A stretch of 64,000 nucleotides of DNA from Mixophyes australis (taxonomy: Eukaryota > Chordata > Amphibia > Anura > Limnodynastidae). The stretch is from positions 273,219,460-273,283,459 of the forward strand of contig JAVHZZ010000002.1 in NCBI GenBank assembly GCA_036250195.1, in the 5' to 3' direction. Positions 11,171 to 22,593 of this stretch are shown here, piece after piece. The position numbers and the translations under genes are program-made. The notes beneath the pieces are model-generated. The model ran no database searches. It saw only the letters and a program-made list of their open reading frames with translations, and was not told where the DNA came from. Every line of letters starts with the position of its first letter. Position 1 is the stretch's first letter.

Positions 11171-12713
11171 TTGGGCTGAGTGATCCCACTGCTTGCCACC
11201 AAATGTGAGGACATCACCCTTAGCTGGGATGGAAGTTACCCTCTGTGTGATTCAACTCACTCGGGTCGAACAGAATAGATCCAAAATAAGGCTTTAATGC
11301 GACAGCACAATACCACAAAGCCCTCACAATATATAGGGTACATGGTAGCATGTATCCTCCAGCAGCCTCTTGCAGTCAGTACTCCAAAATAATAACCTCA
11401 GTATCTTTCAGAGTCTTATCCTCCCGCAATATTACCACTACTGATTAGCTAGACAGTTACAGTGTTGCCCAACCTGGGTTACTGGCTCACACAGACCCTG
11501 TCCTGGTAGGGTTTCCTCAAGCGGCACTAAAATGCCTCCCCAGAGTCCTTTTCGCTGATGTCTTGTACACCAGGATCCTCAAAGCTAGCATAGCTCTATT
11601 GGCATTCTGCTCTCCTTATATTCTTGGCTGTATACACAGAGAGTAGGGTCAAATGTCTCAATCATCCCCCTTACAGCAAGGGTCTATCAGTGAACACTTT
11701 AGCTGCTAGACATACAGTACCTTCTCTGTTATTATACAATGGAATGGCTTGACTCAATTCGCTGTTTGGCTGGATACACTAAACACGGGGTTACAATATT
11801 ACATCAGGGAATAACATTTCAGGCTTACATGAAACAATAAGACTTTTGACACATTGCATCAGCAGCGTTACACAATCTGAGTCTGTGATACATTTTCATA
11901 CAATAACATTTATATTGATACATATTAATACATTTCCCAATACTATCTTAGCCAGTATATTAATGTGGAGGCACATTGCATATCATCTAGAAGTTGTATT
12001 GTAATCTAATTGCCTCTCAGATTACCTGTTGACCTAGCTAATGAACTTGGGCTGCCAGCTAGCTATGTTAAGTCATTCAGCCATTATTTTGATTACAAAC
12101 CAGATTTAAGCTACACATCATAACAATGGACATTTAAGACAAATGGCAATTACCTTAGCTAACACAAGCAAAATGACTTCTGCTTCCTGTTACTTTCACA
12201 CAATATGGCAATATTCTTTATATTTCTAATACATACAATATTGCAGGTAATAGTAATGGCAAAATGTACCCAATAATATGAAATAATAATACACATAATA
12301 CACCGATGCTGTGGTGTATATACTTTGACTGGGCCAAGGATTAAAAAGTACATTAAACTGTGAGAAACGGCTGATGAATAAAAAGTTCTCAGTCCAGTAG
12401 CACCCCTTTTTCTGACACTCCCACATTGGACAATCATCCCGTCCTTCACGTAAGAAGCTCCGAGCCTCAGATTCCCCTCTTCCTCATCCTGTCTGATAGC
12501 CCTGAAGAGAAATCCTGCAGCAGGGAACTAGCTCAGTTCAGCAGGTTGCTTAGCTAAAGTCTGATCCTCAGGTGTAACTGAGCCTCCACCATTGGCACTG
12601 TGCATCTGTGCCTCAAGAAGAAGAGGCTAAGACAGGCAGACAATTACATCAGCATCTGTGCAGCCTCAGCCTCAAGTAAGTGTTTGAGGGGAGAGTGATA
12701 TCTTCCTGTGACA
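11171..12713 (-). mobile_element. Retrovirus-like LTR (11204-12713) plus primer-binding-site region
   Basis: On the minus strand the LTR runs TGTCACAGG (12713) to CCTCACA (11204), 1510 bp. It is followed by TTTGGTGGCAAGCAGTGG, a leader resembling a retroviral primer-binding region, which after 33 bp is cut by the gypsy LTR at 11170. A second, partial copy of the LTR lies at 1664-2590. An AATAAA-like poly-A signal is implied by CATTAAAGCC near 11290 in the minus strand. No gag, pol or env of this element is visible. Confidence 0.5.
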
Positions 12714-14611
12714 CCCTGATCAGTATGCTTACTGAGATTTAAGCCACTGATACAAATAGACATCTCAATGACCAAGAGCCTACTCAGAGTATATATGATT
12801 ATACCAACATCTTAGTCACTGAACCCTTACATGGTGTATATCTAAAGGGTATTCTGTGGTGGTCAGTTGTATGCGCTCTGTATGGTATATCAGTCCCTGG
12901 GATGCATTTTGTATTATATAGTGGTCATTGGGATTATCTCTGTATTGTATATTGGTCTCTGGTAAGCTAACTGTATTGTATTTAGGTCCCTAAAATGCAT
13001 GCCTTATATAGAGTCCCTAAAATGCCTGCCATGGTTGTGACTCTGCCTACCATTGTGTATTGCATTGGCCCTGCATACCACCGATGTGGCTAGGGATAAT
13101 GATTTGCTAATTTTGTATTGGCCCCTCTGACATTTGAGTTGGTCCCACCTACAAGTGAGAATTTATGCAGTTTTTTGAGAATATTTTCCAAGGCCCCTTC
13201 CCAAACTGCCCCTGCTTTACCAGAGATATTTACTGGGGATCTCTGCGAATAAGACACACCTCATTATCCAACCTTTCTCAATCCTACCAGACACTCCCTA
13301 GAACTGGTTGCTTACAGGACTTGACAACTATCCTACATGAGCAACCAACCGACACAAAATACAATACACATTATCATTAAAGAACAATGCCTGACAACTG
13401 CAACAAATACAGGTCATTACCCCACGTAAGTACTGGTGATGTGGACAGCCTACCTAAAAACAGGCCGAATGCTTGTGAGACCCGAGGTCTGGGACTTATG
13501 CAGATTGGTGCCTGGGCCTAGCTGGGACCTATTGCCTGTGGTTGGCAGTTGCCTAATACCTGAGACTGCAGCCTGGACTGAGGCCTGAACTGAGGCTTTG
13601 ATTTTTGGCCAGACCTGGAGCCTAGGGCTGTGGTTGTTGGTAGAGGACTTTGACTGTGGCCTGGGTTCTCTTTGACAGAGGAGCAGGGGCCTATGATCTA
13701 CTGAGGTTTGGTGGCTTATATGGCGGTGTTGTCTGGGTGGACAGACAGACACAGACCTGTTACCTGGTCGCACTGTCCCAGGCCTGTGCTGAGATCTGTC
13801 CTTGCTGCCTCCCTGCATTATCTGTCACCGGTTTTCCCTTTTGCTCCTCCCTCTTACATGACCACAGTGTGCCATTACTGTTGAACAGTGTTAGCTGACT
13901 GCTCTGTAGAAGGTAATGTTGAAGGCGGGGAAACATGAGCTTGTGTCATCTTAAAAATAATCACAATAACCAGTGACACCCTAAAGTTATGGACATAATA
14001 ATTCATTTTTGTCTGTTACATAAATGTTTTCTTGTAAGATATCAATGAGTTGCAAACTTTAAAATAGATTAATCAATGAAAGGGTTACAGGGAGAATATA
14101 TAATATTATCATGAAACTGTTCTCATATGTTAGCATGAAAGTTGACTTAGCACAGGTTTTGTAAGTAGGTTACAGCAATTTTTTGTTCAGATAAAATAAG
14201 CTTGTAGAAGTGGAGTTTGGGTTGAACTAATATTGCAGCCTATTGTCGGATATTCGACTTGGTAAATCCTCTATTGTAGTTTAGCAAAGAGTGATTGCCA
14301 TTTGTGGTGCATGTGTAGTTCATGGCAATATATCTACTCAGAGGTATAGGGGAGATCATTTTTTACGGTGCATGGTAGGTTGCGCTTGAAATAATCCTTT
14401 TTATAAATGTAGTACACTTTATTTTATTTTCATAATTACAATAATTACAATTTGTACCCAGCTGGAAGTTCTCTTCCTCCAAAATATTAATTTATTAATT
14501 TTACAAATGATCCACTGTAAAATAATAATTTGACTTTAGATTATTAACATTTCACTTTATAGAAATTGCATTCTTTTGTACACTATCCCGCTTTTAATCC
14601 TTTTGCATCAG
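12714..14611. other. Tetraspanin intron
   Basis: A short imperfect tandem of about 40 bp with TATTGTATA and GGTC phrases occupies about 12830-13060. The rest, including ORFs at 13165-13380 and 13450-13898, shows no recognisable domain and no splice context. It ends at the GCATCAG acceptor at 14611. Confidence 0.45.
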
Positions 14612-14695
14612 GGCTGTTTTGTTACCATTGCGAGAAATTTGAAGAAATATATTTCCATATCAGGAGCTGTAGGTTTTGGAGTTCTCGGAATTGAG
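14612..14695 (+). CDS. Tetraspanin, exon encoding loop end and fourth membrane segment
   Basis: Twenty-eight codons in phase 0 between a TTTTGCATCAG acceptor and a GTAAG donor. The exon opens with GC, the last conserved loop cysteine, then FVTIARNLKKYISISG and a hydrophobic run AVGFGVLGIE, the start of transmembrane segment 4. The same layout (QGCY..., then G-A-L-A-I-G-V-L-A-I-E) occurs in TSPAN18. It is separated from the previous exon by an 8.6-kb intron swollen by mobile elements. Confidence 0.9.
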
Positions 14696-15670
14696 GTAAG
14701 TTATTATGTATATATTATTACATAAATGAACAAATCAGTGCTTAATGATATATTCAAAGTTCAACGATGCAATAGAGAAAATATAATCTTTCACTCTGCC
14801 ACACACCAAACAATTTATATACTTGTATTGCTAGTAGTCCAACTGAACTGTGTATATTTTCTTAGGTGCAAATATTGCTTAAGCTTATGGTTTCTTAAGA
14901 GTAGAGAGGGGACTTTCAGCGTGCATGGACCAGCATCACTAGGCCCAGAAACGGAACTTATGAGGTGTGGGCCACGGTGCAGGGAAGCGGGGAGGAGGGA
15001 ACCGGGGCCCACAGCTCACTAGTTCCCCGTACAGCATGCCCCATTATCTTCCGGTGCACCGCTCCTGCTGCATCAATTTTAGTTCCGACACTGACTAGGC
15101 CCCTTCACCACTCTAGCAGTATCTCCTCTACTGTGCCACCTATACTTTTCTTTGAGTGATAACAACAATAGTGGCAAATTTCAACCTTCTAATTTCAATA
15201 CTGTAATAAACATAAAGTGATTGGGGCACAGGCCTATATTTGTTGCCTTCTTGCAGAGTTTCACTTTGTATCAGTAAAAGTCCATTGCTGAAACCTGAGA
15301 AATGATTATGATTATGCTAAACTTCAAGGCTTTTTAAACTTTTACTGATTAGGGATATAATTGGCACCTACTAAAAAGGGCTAACATAAGTTACAAAAAA
15401 TAAAAATAAATAAATGTCAAGGTAACCTTGCTAGTTTAGAAAAATTCACAGCCTGTTGCTGTGATGTGGGCAATATCGCTATTTTCTCTCATTCCATTAG
15501 TTTTGATAATTGTTACCCAATGTGATTTTTTTTTTTTGTATAATAGTCTTTAAAAGGAATATAACTACAGTAAATATTCCAATTTTAAAGATGAAAGGAG
15601 TTCAGTCGGTAGTAAAAATGTAATTATTATTATTATGAGCATTCATTAAAATAATGAGAGACTGTGCGGT

Positions 15671-16017
15671 CTATTTATCAAAGGGGTACAGGGAGACTTA
15701 CCAAGCTCCTGGCCAATGAAGACTATCACCATCAGTTGTCATTGCCTATTTATTAAGAGCCGCCTCTGCCCGCCAAATTCTGATGCCATATTTGAATGTG
15801 ATAAGGTGTCCTCAGGAAAAATGCTTTATTATTAAAATAAAGCATTTAAAAAAAATATATAATAAAAAATAATACAGGGTTTTTTGTTTGTTTTGTATAC
15901 ATGTGTATTTTTTTTCCTTTTTTCAATTTATCAATTTTTTTTAATGAATCTGAACGTGGAAGCCCAAGTCTGAATTTTTTGGGGTAAAATGCTGCAAGGA
16001 GCCATGATATATAGACC
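15671..16017. mobile_element. MITE with GGTCTATTTATCA ends
   Basis: The left end GGTCTATTTATCAAAGGGG is mirrored by TGATATATAGACC at the right end. The interior is AT-rich with an AAAGCATTT / AAATGCTTT style palindrome around 15820-15850. There is no coding potential. The superfamily cannot be told from the ends. Confidence 0.55.
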
Positions 16018-16298
16018 CCTATGAAGTTTGTGCTCTAGGTTGTCCAAATTAGATTTTGCAGCAAAAAGCATTCCTTGCAGTAAATATAGTTTTCTATCTG
16101 GTTATTACTATGTAGGTAATTTGTGCTAAAAAGTGTAAGAATAAGTATAAAATTGTCACAGTGTAAATACATATACAGTCAGTATATAATGATACAGCGT
16201 TTATATCTTTTGGAAAAATTATTTATAATAAGAGTGTTTCATTAAGCTTGTAAAATATTTTCATTTATGATACTTACACTAACATGCTTAACCCACAG

Positions 16299-16346
16299 AT
16301 GTTCGCCATGTTCTTTGCTCTTTGTCTTTATTACAACTTTGACTAG
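16299..16346 (+). CDS. Tetraspanin, terminal coding exon
   Basis: Fifteen codons plus TAG after an ACCCACAG acceptor: MFAMFFALCLYYNFD. It completes transmembrane segment 4 and leaves a very short cytoplasmic tail, as in the TSPAN18 subgroup, where the equivalent is ELFAMIFAMCLF. The initial ATG is an internal codon, not a start. The frame and the hydrophobic pattern join exactly onto the previous exon. Confidence 0.9.
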   Translation: MFAMFFALCLYYNFD

Positions 16347-16518
16347 AAGACCAGGCTGTGTGAAGAAGGATATCTGCGAGAGATCAGATTCAAACAATGT
16401 GGACATTTCCCTTTTCAATTACTATAGTTAAGGTGGTTAAAGGCATATATACCACTTTCCTTCATTTTGTGGATACCATTCACAATGTAATCAATAACTT
16501 ACCACATCTGCAGCAATT

Positions 16519-16524
16519 AATAAA
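16519..16524 (+). promoter_or_regulatory. Candidate poly-A signal of the tetraspanin gene
   Basis: The first AATAAA downstream of the stop codon, about 170 bp after it. No clear GU-rich element was confirmed, and the real 3' UTR may be longer. Confidence 0.35.
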
Positions 16525-17406
16525 ACTGATTAACTATTTAATTTCAGTTGGCTAAGAAGCACAATAGATAATCAGAAGATTAATAGATTATCTATATTTT
16601 TCAGGGACACACAGTATTTACATGATCTTACGCATTGCTAAACAATGTATGCTTTATGGTCTTACAAAATGAAACATCAAACACATCACACACTAATATG
16701 CTATAAAATAATGCTTAATAAGTTGTTTTAAGGCATGGAATTAAATCCACATGGTGGGATGAGAGGGAGTGGGCATGAACAATTAAATGGATGACAATAC
16801 ATCAGCACAACCCAACGGATGACAGTACATCACCATCACAGGGGGATGTTGCTTTCTTGTCATCCTTTCTCTGAAATTACCATTTATGCTTAATTTGTAA
16901 AGCCTACTCCTGAGACAGACTAGACTTTAAACTCTCCAGGGGGTAAATGTATCAAGCTAAGAGTTTTCCGGCAGGTTTGAAAAGTGGGTATAAAGACACA
17001 TGTGATAGAGGAAAGCATGCTTAACAAGGGCACTCTGTAATAGTCATTTTATTTAAAATATAACTTTTATTAGTTTAATTTTAAAATATAATGTTCCCAT
17101 CATAAACCTAAATATCGTTGGCAGCGAAATAATAAAAGGAAGAAAAAGTAATGAAAATAAAGATTAAAATAAAGATGTTAATAAAATGGCAAAAAATGCC
17201 AAGCCTCGCTATGTTGTTTTATTTCTTATATATTTTGAAGATATATTTCATTAATTAATCGTTCTCACGCTGTGTAAATCCAAAGTTAACCAGATATATC
17301 AATAGGTGAATTCGAATTGCTAAATGACAAGGTTTGTATTCATAGTTTTTACCATTAATGAAGCTTATTTCTCCATTCTTATCATAAATGGTAACATTGA
17401 TCACAT

Positions 17407-18083
17407 ATCGTTGGTAAGACCTCATCTTGAATATGCAGTATAGTTCTGGGCACCACTTTATAAAAAAGATAATTTGGAACTAGAAAGGGTTCAGAGAAGG
17501 GCAACAAAATTGATAAAGGGTATGGAGTCATTAAGTTATGAGGAAAGGTTAGCCAGTTTAGGCATGTTTACTTTAGAAAAGAGTCGTCTAAGGGGAGATA
17601 TGATTACTATGTACAAATACATTAGGGGTCAATACAGAGAACTTTCATGGGAACTTTTTACCCCAAGGACTATACAAAGGACACGTGGTCACCCTCTAAG
17701 GTTAGAGTAGAGGAAATTTCACAACCAGAAAAGGAAGGGGTTCTGTACAGTAAGGGCAGTCAAGATATGGAATTCATTGCCAGGGAAGGTTGTGATGGCA
17801 GATTCAATAGATATGTTTAAGAAAGGGTTAGACAAATTTTTAGCGGAAAGGTGTATCCAGGGATACGACCATTAATTATAATGTAGGATAGTAGTGGAAA
17901 TAGGGTAAAAATAGGACTGCATTATTGAGTCTGGGGGGATTTTCACAATTGAAACAGATTGGCGGTTGCTTACTCTGGATCGATTTCAAATATAAGTGCA
18001 GGATCGCAGGAGATCCAAAATAGGTTGAACTTGATGGACTGGTGTCTTTTTTCAACCTCATCAACTATGTTACTATGTTACCT
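17407..18083 (+). pseudogene. CR1 LINE 3' end, truncated copy
   Basis: Nearly identical to 53110-53787, with scattered mismatches only. It encodes the C-terminal block with LERVQRRATKLIKGMESLSY, RLRGDMITMYKY, a stop after LRLE at 17710, then WNSLPGKVV. The 3' end carries the ATGTTACT repeat typical of CR1-like tails. It lacks the whole reverse transcriptase core because of 5' truncation. Confidence 0.9.
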
Positions 18084-18500
18084 ATATGTCTATTACAAGA
18101 GATTAGTCAAAAAGACTTCTATCAAGTTAATTAGTACAGTAACTGGTTCTCCAAAGATAGTGTTGATTTAGTATAATTTAATCAGTATGAACTGTTACTA
18201 AGTAACTATTTACACTTCAATCTCAGAGACATTATAGCCTAGGGGAAGCTAGATTTCTCTTTTATCACTTGTCCGGTGCAAGAAATTACTGGGTGAATGC
18301 CATGATTAATTAGCACTCTGACATCGGGTTATCTGAATCCCTTTTATAGCTATCCCTTGGCTAGTAAGATTTTCAGTTCAGTACATCTCTATGAGACAGG
18401 ATTAGTATTCCTCTGGTAATTGGATTATAACATATCAGAACAAATCATAGAGACAGCGTGAGGTCTTATTGTAACATAGTGAGGCGAATGTTGAAGTGCG

Positions 18501-18557
18501 TTTCGCTACTCGCTTTAACTAGGCAAAACTTTTGCCTAGTTAAAGCGAGTAGCGAAA
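18501..18557. repeat. Perfect 28-bp-arm hairpin
   Basis: Left arm 18501-18528 and right arm 18530-18557 are exact reverse complements around a single base. The arms contain CGCTACTCGCTTTAACTAGG. Such a palindrome could extrude as a cruciform or mark the terminus of the surrounding inserted element. Confidence 0.85.
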
Positions 18558-18700
18558 TGCGCTACAGTCTGGATATGTAAATAAAAATACTTAGTGCGGT
18601 GGTATATAACCTCTCTTATTGAAAAGTGGGTATGTTGCCTATAGCAACCAATCAGATTCTAGCTATCATTTTTTAGAATGTAGTCAATAAATGGTAGCTA

Positions 18701-19562
18701 TGATGAACTCCCCCACCGAAATTAAATTCAGGGGGTGGAGATTGCCATTTTGGGATTGTTAGCGTGATAGCTAATGTGGTTTTTCTGTCTTGCACATTCC
18801 CCACACTCTGGCAGATGGTTGGATTAGGGACATTTCCTTGATCAGAAAGTGGATGTACACTTATATATGTGTGAGGTAAACAAACAGATGCATATGTTTA
18901 AAACTAAATAAATTGTGCGTTCACATATTTTTAAAATATCTTTGACTAAATATTTATGTATGTACAGCTGTTTTTCACAGGCATGTTGGCCATATTGGAG
19001 CATGAAGGCATCAAAAATTGTGTACTTACAGGCTTCTATCCTCTTCTACTTATGGTTAAAATTTTCAGAAACAAATCGTCCATGTGCCTAATATATAACA
19101 TGTCAAATGTACAAGAACTTATTTTATTGTGCAAAAGTCAATATTTATCTGTTGGGTACTAAAAATATTTTCATAATAAAATTAGCTATAGCTATAGCTA
19201 AAAAAAGGTATATTAAAGCATAGCATAATTAAAATTAGCAAAATACATATTGTTTATAAAAGCAAGTGAATACATTAGTAATAGAAAAAAAATCCAGAAT
19301 ATAGTATATGAGTATAATATAGAGGCTGTTCTACTCACAAATTCACTTCTATCTTAAGTTTGTGCTTTTTCAATAAAAATACAATAATAATAAAAACCAG
19401 GTGTTTTGAACTATCAGCAGTTACAGAGTCATTATTAGTCCTAAAAAATCTTTGTAAACTACCCATGTATGTGTGTCTGTGTGTGACCCTGCGGTAAGGT
19501 AGGCTGACCTCCTGGATCCCCGCTGTGCCTCCCAAACTGCTAGCTTGTGCATGTGTTTGTGA
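18701..19562. other. AT-rich sequence without recognised genes
   Basis: Only short ORFs. An AGCTATAGCTATAGCTA microrepeat lies near 19184. Nothing else is supported. Confidence 0.4.
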
Positions 19563-20145
19563 TAGGGATGAGCGGGCTCGGATTTCCGAAATCTGAGCCC
19601 ACCCGAACAGTGCGGATCCGACGGGAACTTCTGGGTGCCAAACGGAGCCAAACCGAGGCTATGACATCCAAGTCTCGCTTCGGATTTCGCGAGACTCGGA
19701 TGTCATAAATTCAGCGCTAGCGACCGCCATCTTCATTCTGGCTGCGATCACTCGTGAGAGAGGTTGCAGTTAGGGAGCTCCTGTCCTTGTTTTGATCTTA
19801 GTGGTACTTTTGTGCTTTGTCCAGTGGTCTGTTCTGCCAAGTCTAGTGGTGCTTTGTCCAGTGCTCTGTCCTGCTGAGTCCAGTGGTGCTGCCTGTGTCC
19901 TGTGCTCTGTCCTGCTGAGTCCAGTGGTGCTGTCTGTGTCCTGTGCTCTGTTCTGCTAAAAACTAAATTAAAAAGTTATACAAAAATTATAAAAAAAAAA
20001 TAAGAAAATAAATTAAAAAATTATAAAAAAATTATACAAAAATAATTGTAAAAAAATATAAAAATATATTTTTAAAATTCTAGGTACTGCTGTATAACTC
20101 CAGTACAGTGGTACTCTCCTGTGCCGCAGATAATTTGTAAAGGCT

Positions 20146-21203
20146 TTGCCAAGTGTGTGTGGTTTAGGGGTACGCTCTCTTGTGATGCATATAATGGAGT
20201 ACAAAAATTTGGAGGATAAAGTAGGGAAAGATCAACACCCACTTCCTCCTCCTAATGCTGAAGCTGCTGCCACTAGTCCTGACATAGACGATGAAATGCC
20301 ATCAACGTCGTCTGGCAAGGGCGATGCCCAATCTCCTAGAGGGCATGTAAAATCCAAAAAACCAAAGTTCACTAAAATTAGCAAAAAAAGAAAATTGAAA
20401 ACATCTGAGGAGAAACGTAAACTTGCCAATATGCCATTTACGACACGGAGTGGCAAGGAACGGCTTAGGCCCTGGCCCGTGTTCAGGACTGGCGGTTCAG
20501 CTTCACCCAAGGATCTAAGCCCTCCTCCCCCCCCTCCCAAAAATTTAAAAGAGTTATGCTGTCAGCAACAACACAGCAAACAACTCTGCCTTCTAAACAG
20601 ATGACATCACAAATCCCCAAGGCGAGTCCAAGGGTGTTGGTGGTTGCGAAGCCTGACCTTACCATCACTGTATGGGAAGAGGTGACTCCATCCACCATTT
20701 GCAGCACACCCTCTGCATATGCTGGAAGGATGACCCATAGTGTAGATCCAGATTTGGATAATCAAGGTGTCAAGGAGGCTATTGATGTAGCTGGCGTTGT
20801 GGAGGAACTTGACGAGGAGGATGCTGATGTGGTTATCATAAATGAGGCACCAGGGGGGGAAACAGTTGTTGTCCATGGGATGAAAAAGCCCATCGTCATG
20901 CCTGGTCAGAAGCCCAAAAAATCCACCTCTTCTGTCTGGAGTTATTTTTATCCGAATCCGGACAACAAATGTATGGCCATATGTAGCTTATGTAAAGCTC
21001 AAATAAGCAGGGGTAAGGATCTTGGCCACCTAGGCCCAACCTATCATTTCAGCCACAGTAGTTTGGTAGGCCCTGTCGCTGAAATGATTGGTTTGTTAAA
21101 GTGTGCATGTCCTATTTCAACAACATCAGGGTGGGTGGGAGGGCCCAAGGACAATACCATGTTGCAACTCTTTTTTTGGCATTATGTGCTCTTTGGGGCC
21201 TAG
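20146..21203 (+). pseudogene. hAT transposase N-terminal region with BED zinc finger
   Basis: Two overlapping frames (20146-20604, then 20556-21203) make up one decayed coding region. The first is basic and serine-rich with KSKKPKFTKISKKRKLK, a likely nuclear localisation signal. The second ends with a BED-finger-like block: SSVWSYFYPNPDNK, then C-x2-C in AICSLCKAQI and H-x3-H-like residues in YHFSHSSL near 20930-21060. BED fingers are the DNA-binding N-terminus of many hAT transposases. The catalytic RNase H-like core and C-terminal dimerisation domain do not follow, so this copy cannot transpose itself. Confidence 0.65.
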
Positions 21204-21869
21204 TTCTATCTCCATCAGAGATATTCCTGCAGGCCATGTCACCGGCACAGCTATGTTGGTGTTAGACGTGCGCTGCATACTCTGTCTGATTTAGCAGAAG
21301 CTAGCCATTGGCCTTGATAATCAAATAGGCTTTCCGTGATATTACATTGTCAGGGATTAGGCTAAACAGAGTGTCATGGTATTTGAGATCCCTACCTTAC
21401 CTACACACAGCGTATTCAGCACTGCTATTTGTTCTATCATATTAATGTTTAGATAGGGTCTCTACATATTAACACACTCCGCTTGCTCACATCACCCTTT
21501 AATCGCTGCTCTATTACAGATCTCTGTACAGTGATCATCATGCATATTTTTGCAGAACCAATTTAAATATATAAACAGGGTCTCCTAGAATACGTACTAT
21601 TTTATTTAAAGGAGTTTTAAGGGGCATTACACTCTAATAGAGAGACTCAAAACCCGGAAACCCAAAGCAGTCCACATATGAGCAGGATCAGCAAGCAGGT
21701 GCTGGCACCAGTCCTGATGGTAGTCTTCTGGTAGTCATCTGGTAAAGCCTATGTAAAAGTACATAGTGTTTTTAAATCAGGGAAAAAACACACCCAAAAA
21801 AAAAATAAGTATAAGTGTAGGGGTCAATCTACCCCCAAATAGGAAAGGGACTTGAGGCATTTCTATATC

Positions 21870-22286
21870 ACGTACAGTCTTGAAAGGCTGCTGTTTTGTC
21901 AATTTCACAATAAGGGTAGGGTGTCATACATAGACAGACACCAAACTGCCTTTGTCCATTTCTATTTTTATTGTACAGTCTATACCGGCTGTTTTTTTTC
22001 TATTTTACTTCTAGTGGAGAGGGGGTCTGATACAGACTGACACCAAACTGTATTTGTCCATTTCTATTTATATTCTACGGTCTAGACCGGCTGAATTGTT
22101 TTCTATTTTACTACTAGTGGAGAGGGGGTCTGATACAGACTGACACCAAACTGCCTTTGTCCATTTTGTTTTATATTGTACAGTCTCTATGCAGGCTGCT
22201 TCTTTTCTATTTAACTACAAGTGGAGGAGGGGGGGGGGGCTATACATACAGACACCAAACTGCCTTTGTCCATTTCTATTTTTTAT
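21870..22286. repeat. ~105-bp tandem repeat, left part
   Basis: The phrase ACACCAAACTGCCTTTGTCC recurs at about 21940, 22042, 22145 and 22254, so the unit is 102-109 bp. Each unit also contains GTACAGTCTATACCGGCTG and CTAGTGGAGAGGGGG. The fifth unit is cut by the L1 at 22287 and resumes at 35104. Confidence 0.85.
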
Positions 22287-22593
22287 TTTTTTTTAAACCA
22301 AATGTTTATTAATGGTTACATATGATATACAATACAATACAGAGACATCTTATATCGTACAGGATACAATCAGTATGTCAGATTCTATCAAATAATAAAC
22401 AAGAAAGAGCAGTATATTTTTATATTTTAAAGGAAGAATAAGAAGAGAAAGGAAAGAGAAGATGAGAGAGAGAGAGAAAAAAGATACAGAGATAGGTAGA
22501 GAGGAGTAGAGGGGGTGATATGGCAGAAGTCACCGCGAGATTAGATGCAACAAAAAAAGAAGGGGGAGGGTTGGGAATGGGAGGGGAATATGA

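Larger units (their letters stand above)
16992..18618. mobile_element. Inserted element with 15-bp target-site duplication
   Basis: The 15-mer TTGAAAAGTGGGTAT occurs at 16977-16991 and again at 18619-18633, directly flanking this segment inside a MITE. A duplication of this length points to target-primed reverse transcription or a Penelope-like mechanism. The insert carries a CR1 fragment (17407-18083) and, near its right end, a perfect hairpin (18501-18557). No poly-A tail marks either end. Confidence 0.65.
16939..18700. mobile_element. GGGGTAAATGTAT-type MITE split by a 1.6-kb insertion
   Basis: The left end GGGGGTAAATGTATCAAGCT and the following GAGTTTTCCGG segment are at 16939-16991. The element resumes at 18619-18700 with GTTGCCTATAGCAACC and CAATCAGATTCTAGC, then loses its right end. 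Between the parts, 16992-18618 is an insertion (listed separately). Confidence 0.75.

Noticed and set aside
13450..13898. Overlapping ORFs on both strands in the tetraspanin intron
   Set aside because: No splice context, no domain, and composition typical of decayed repeat.
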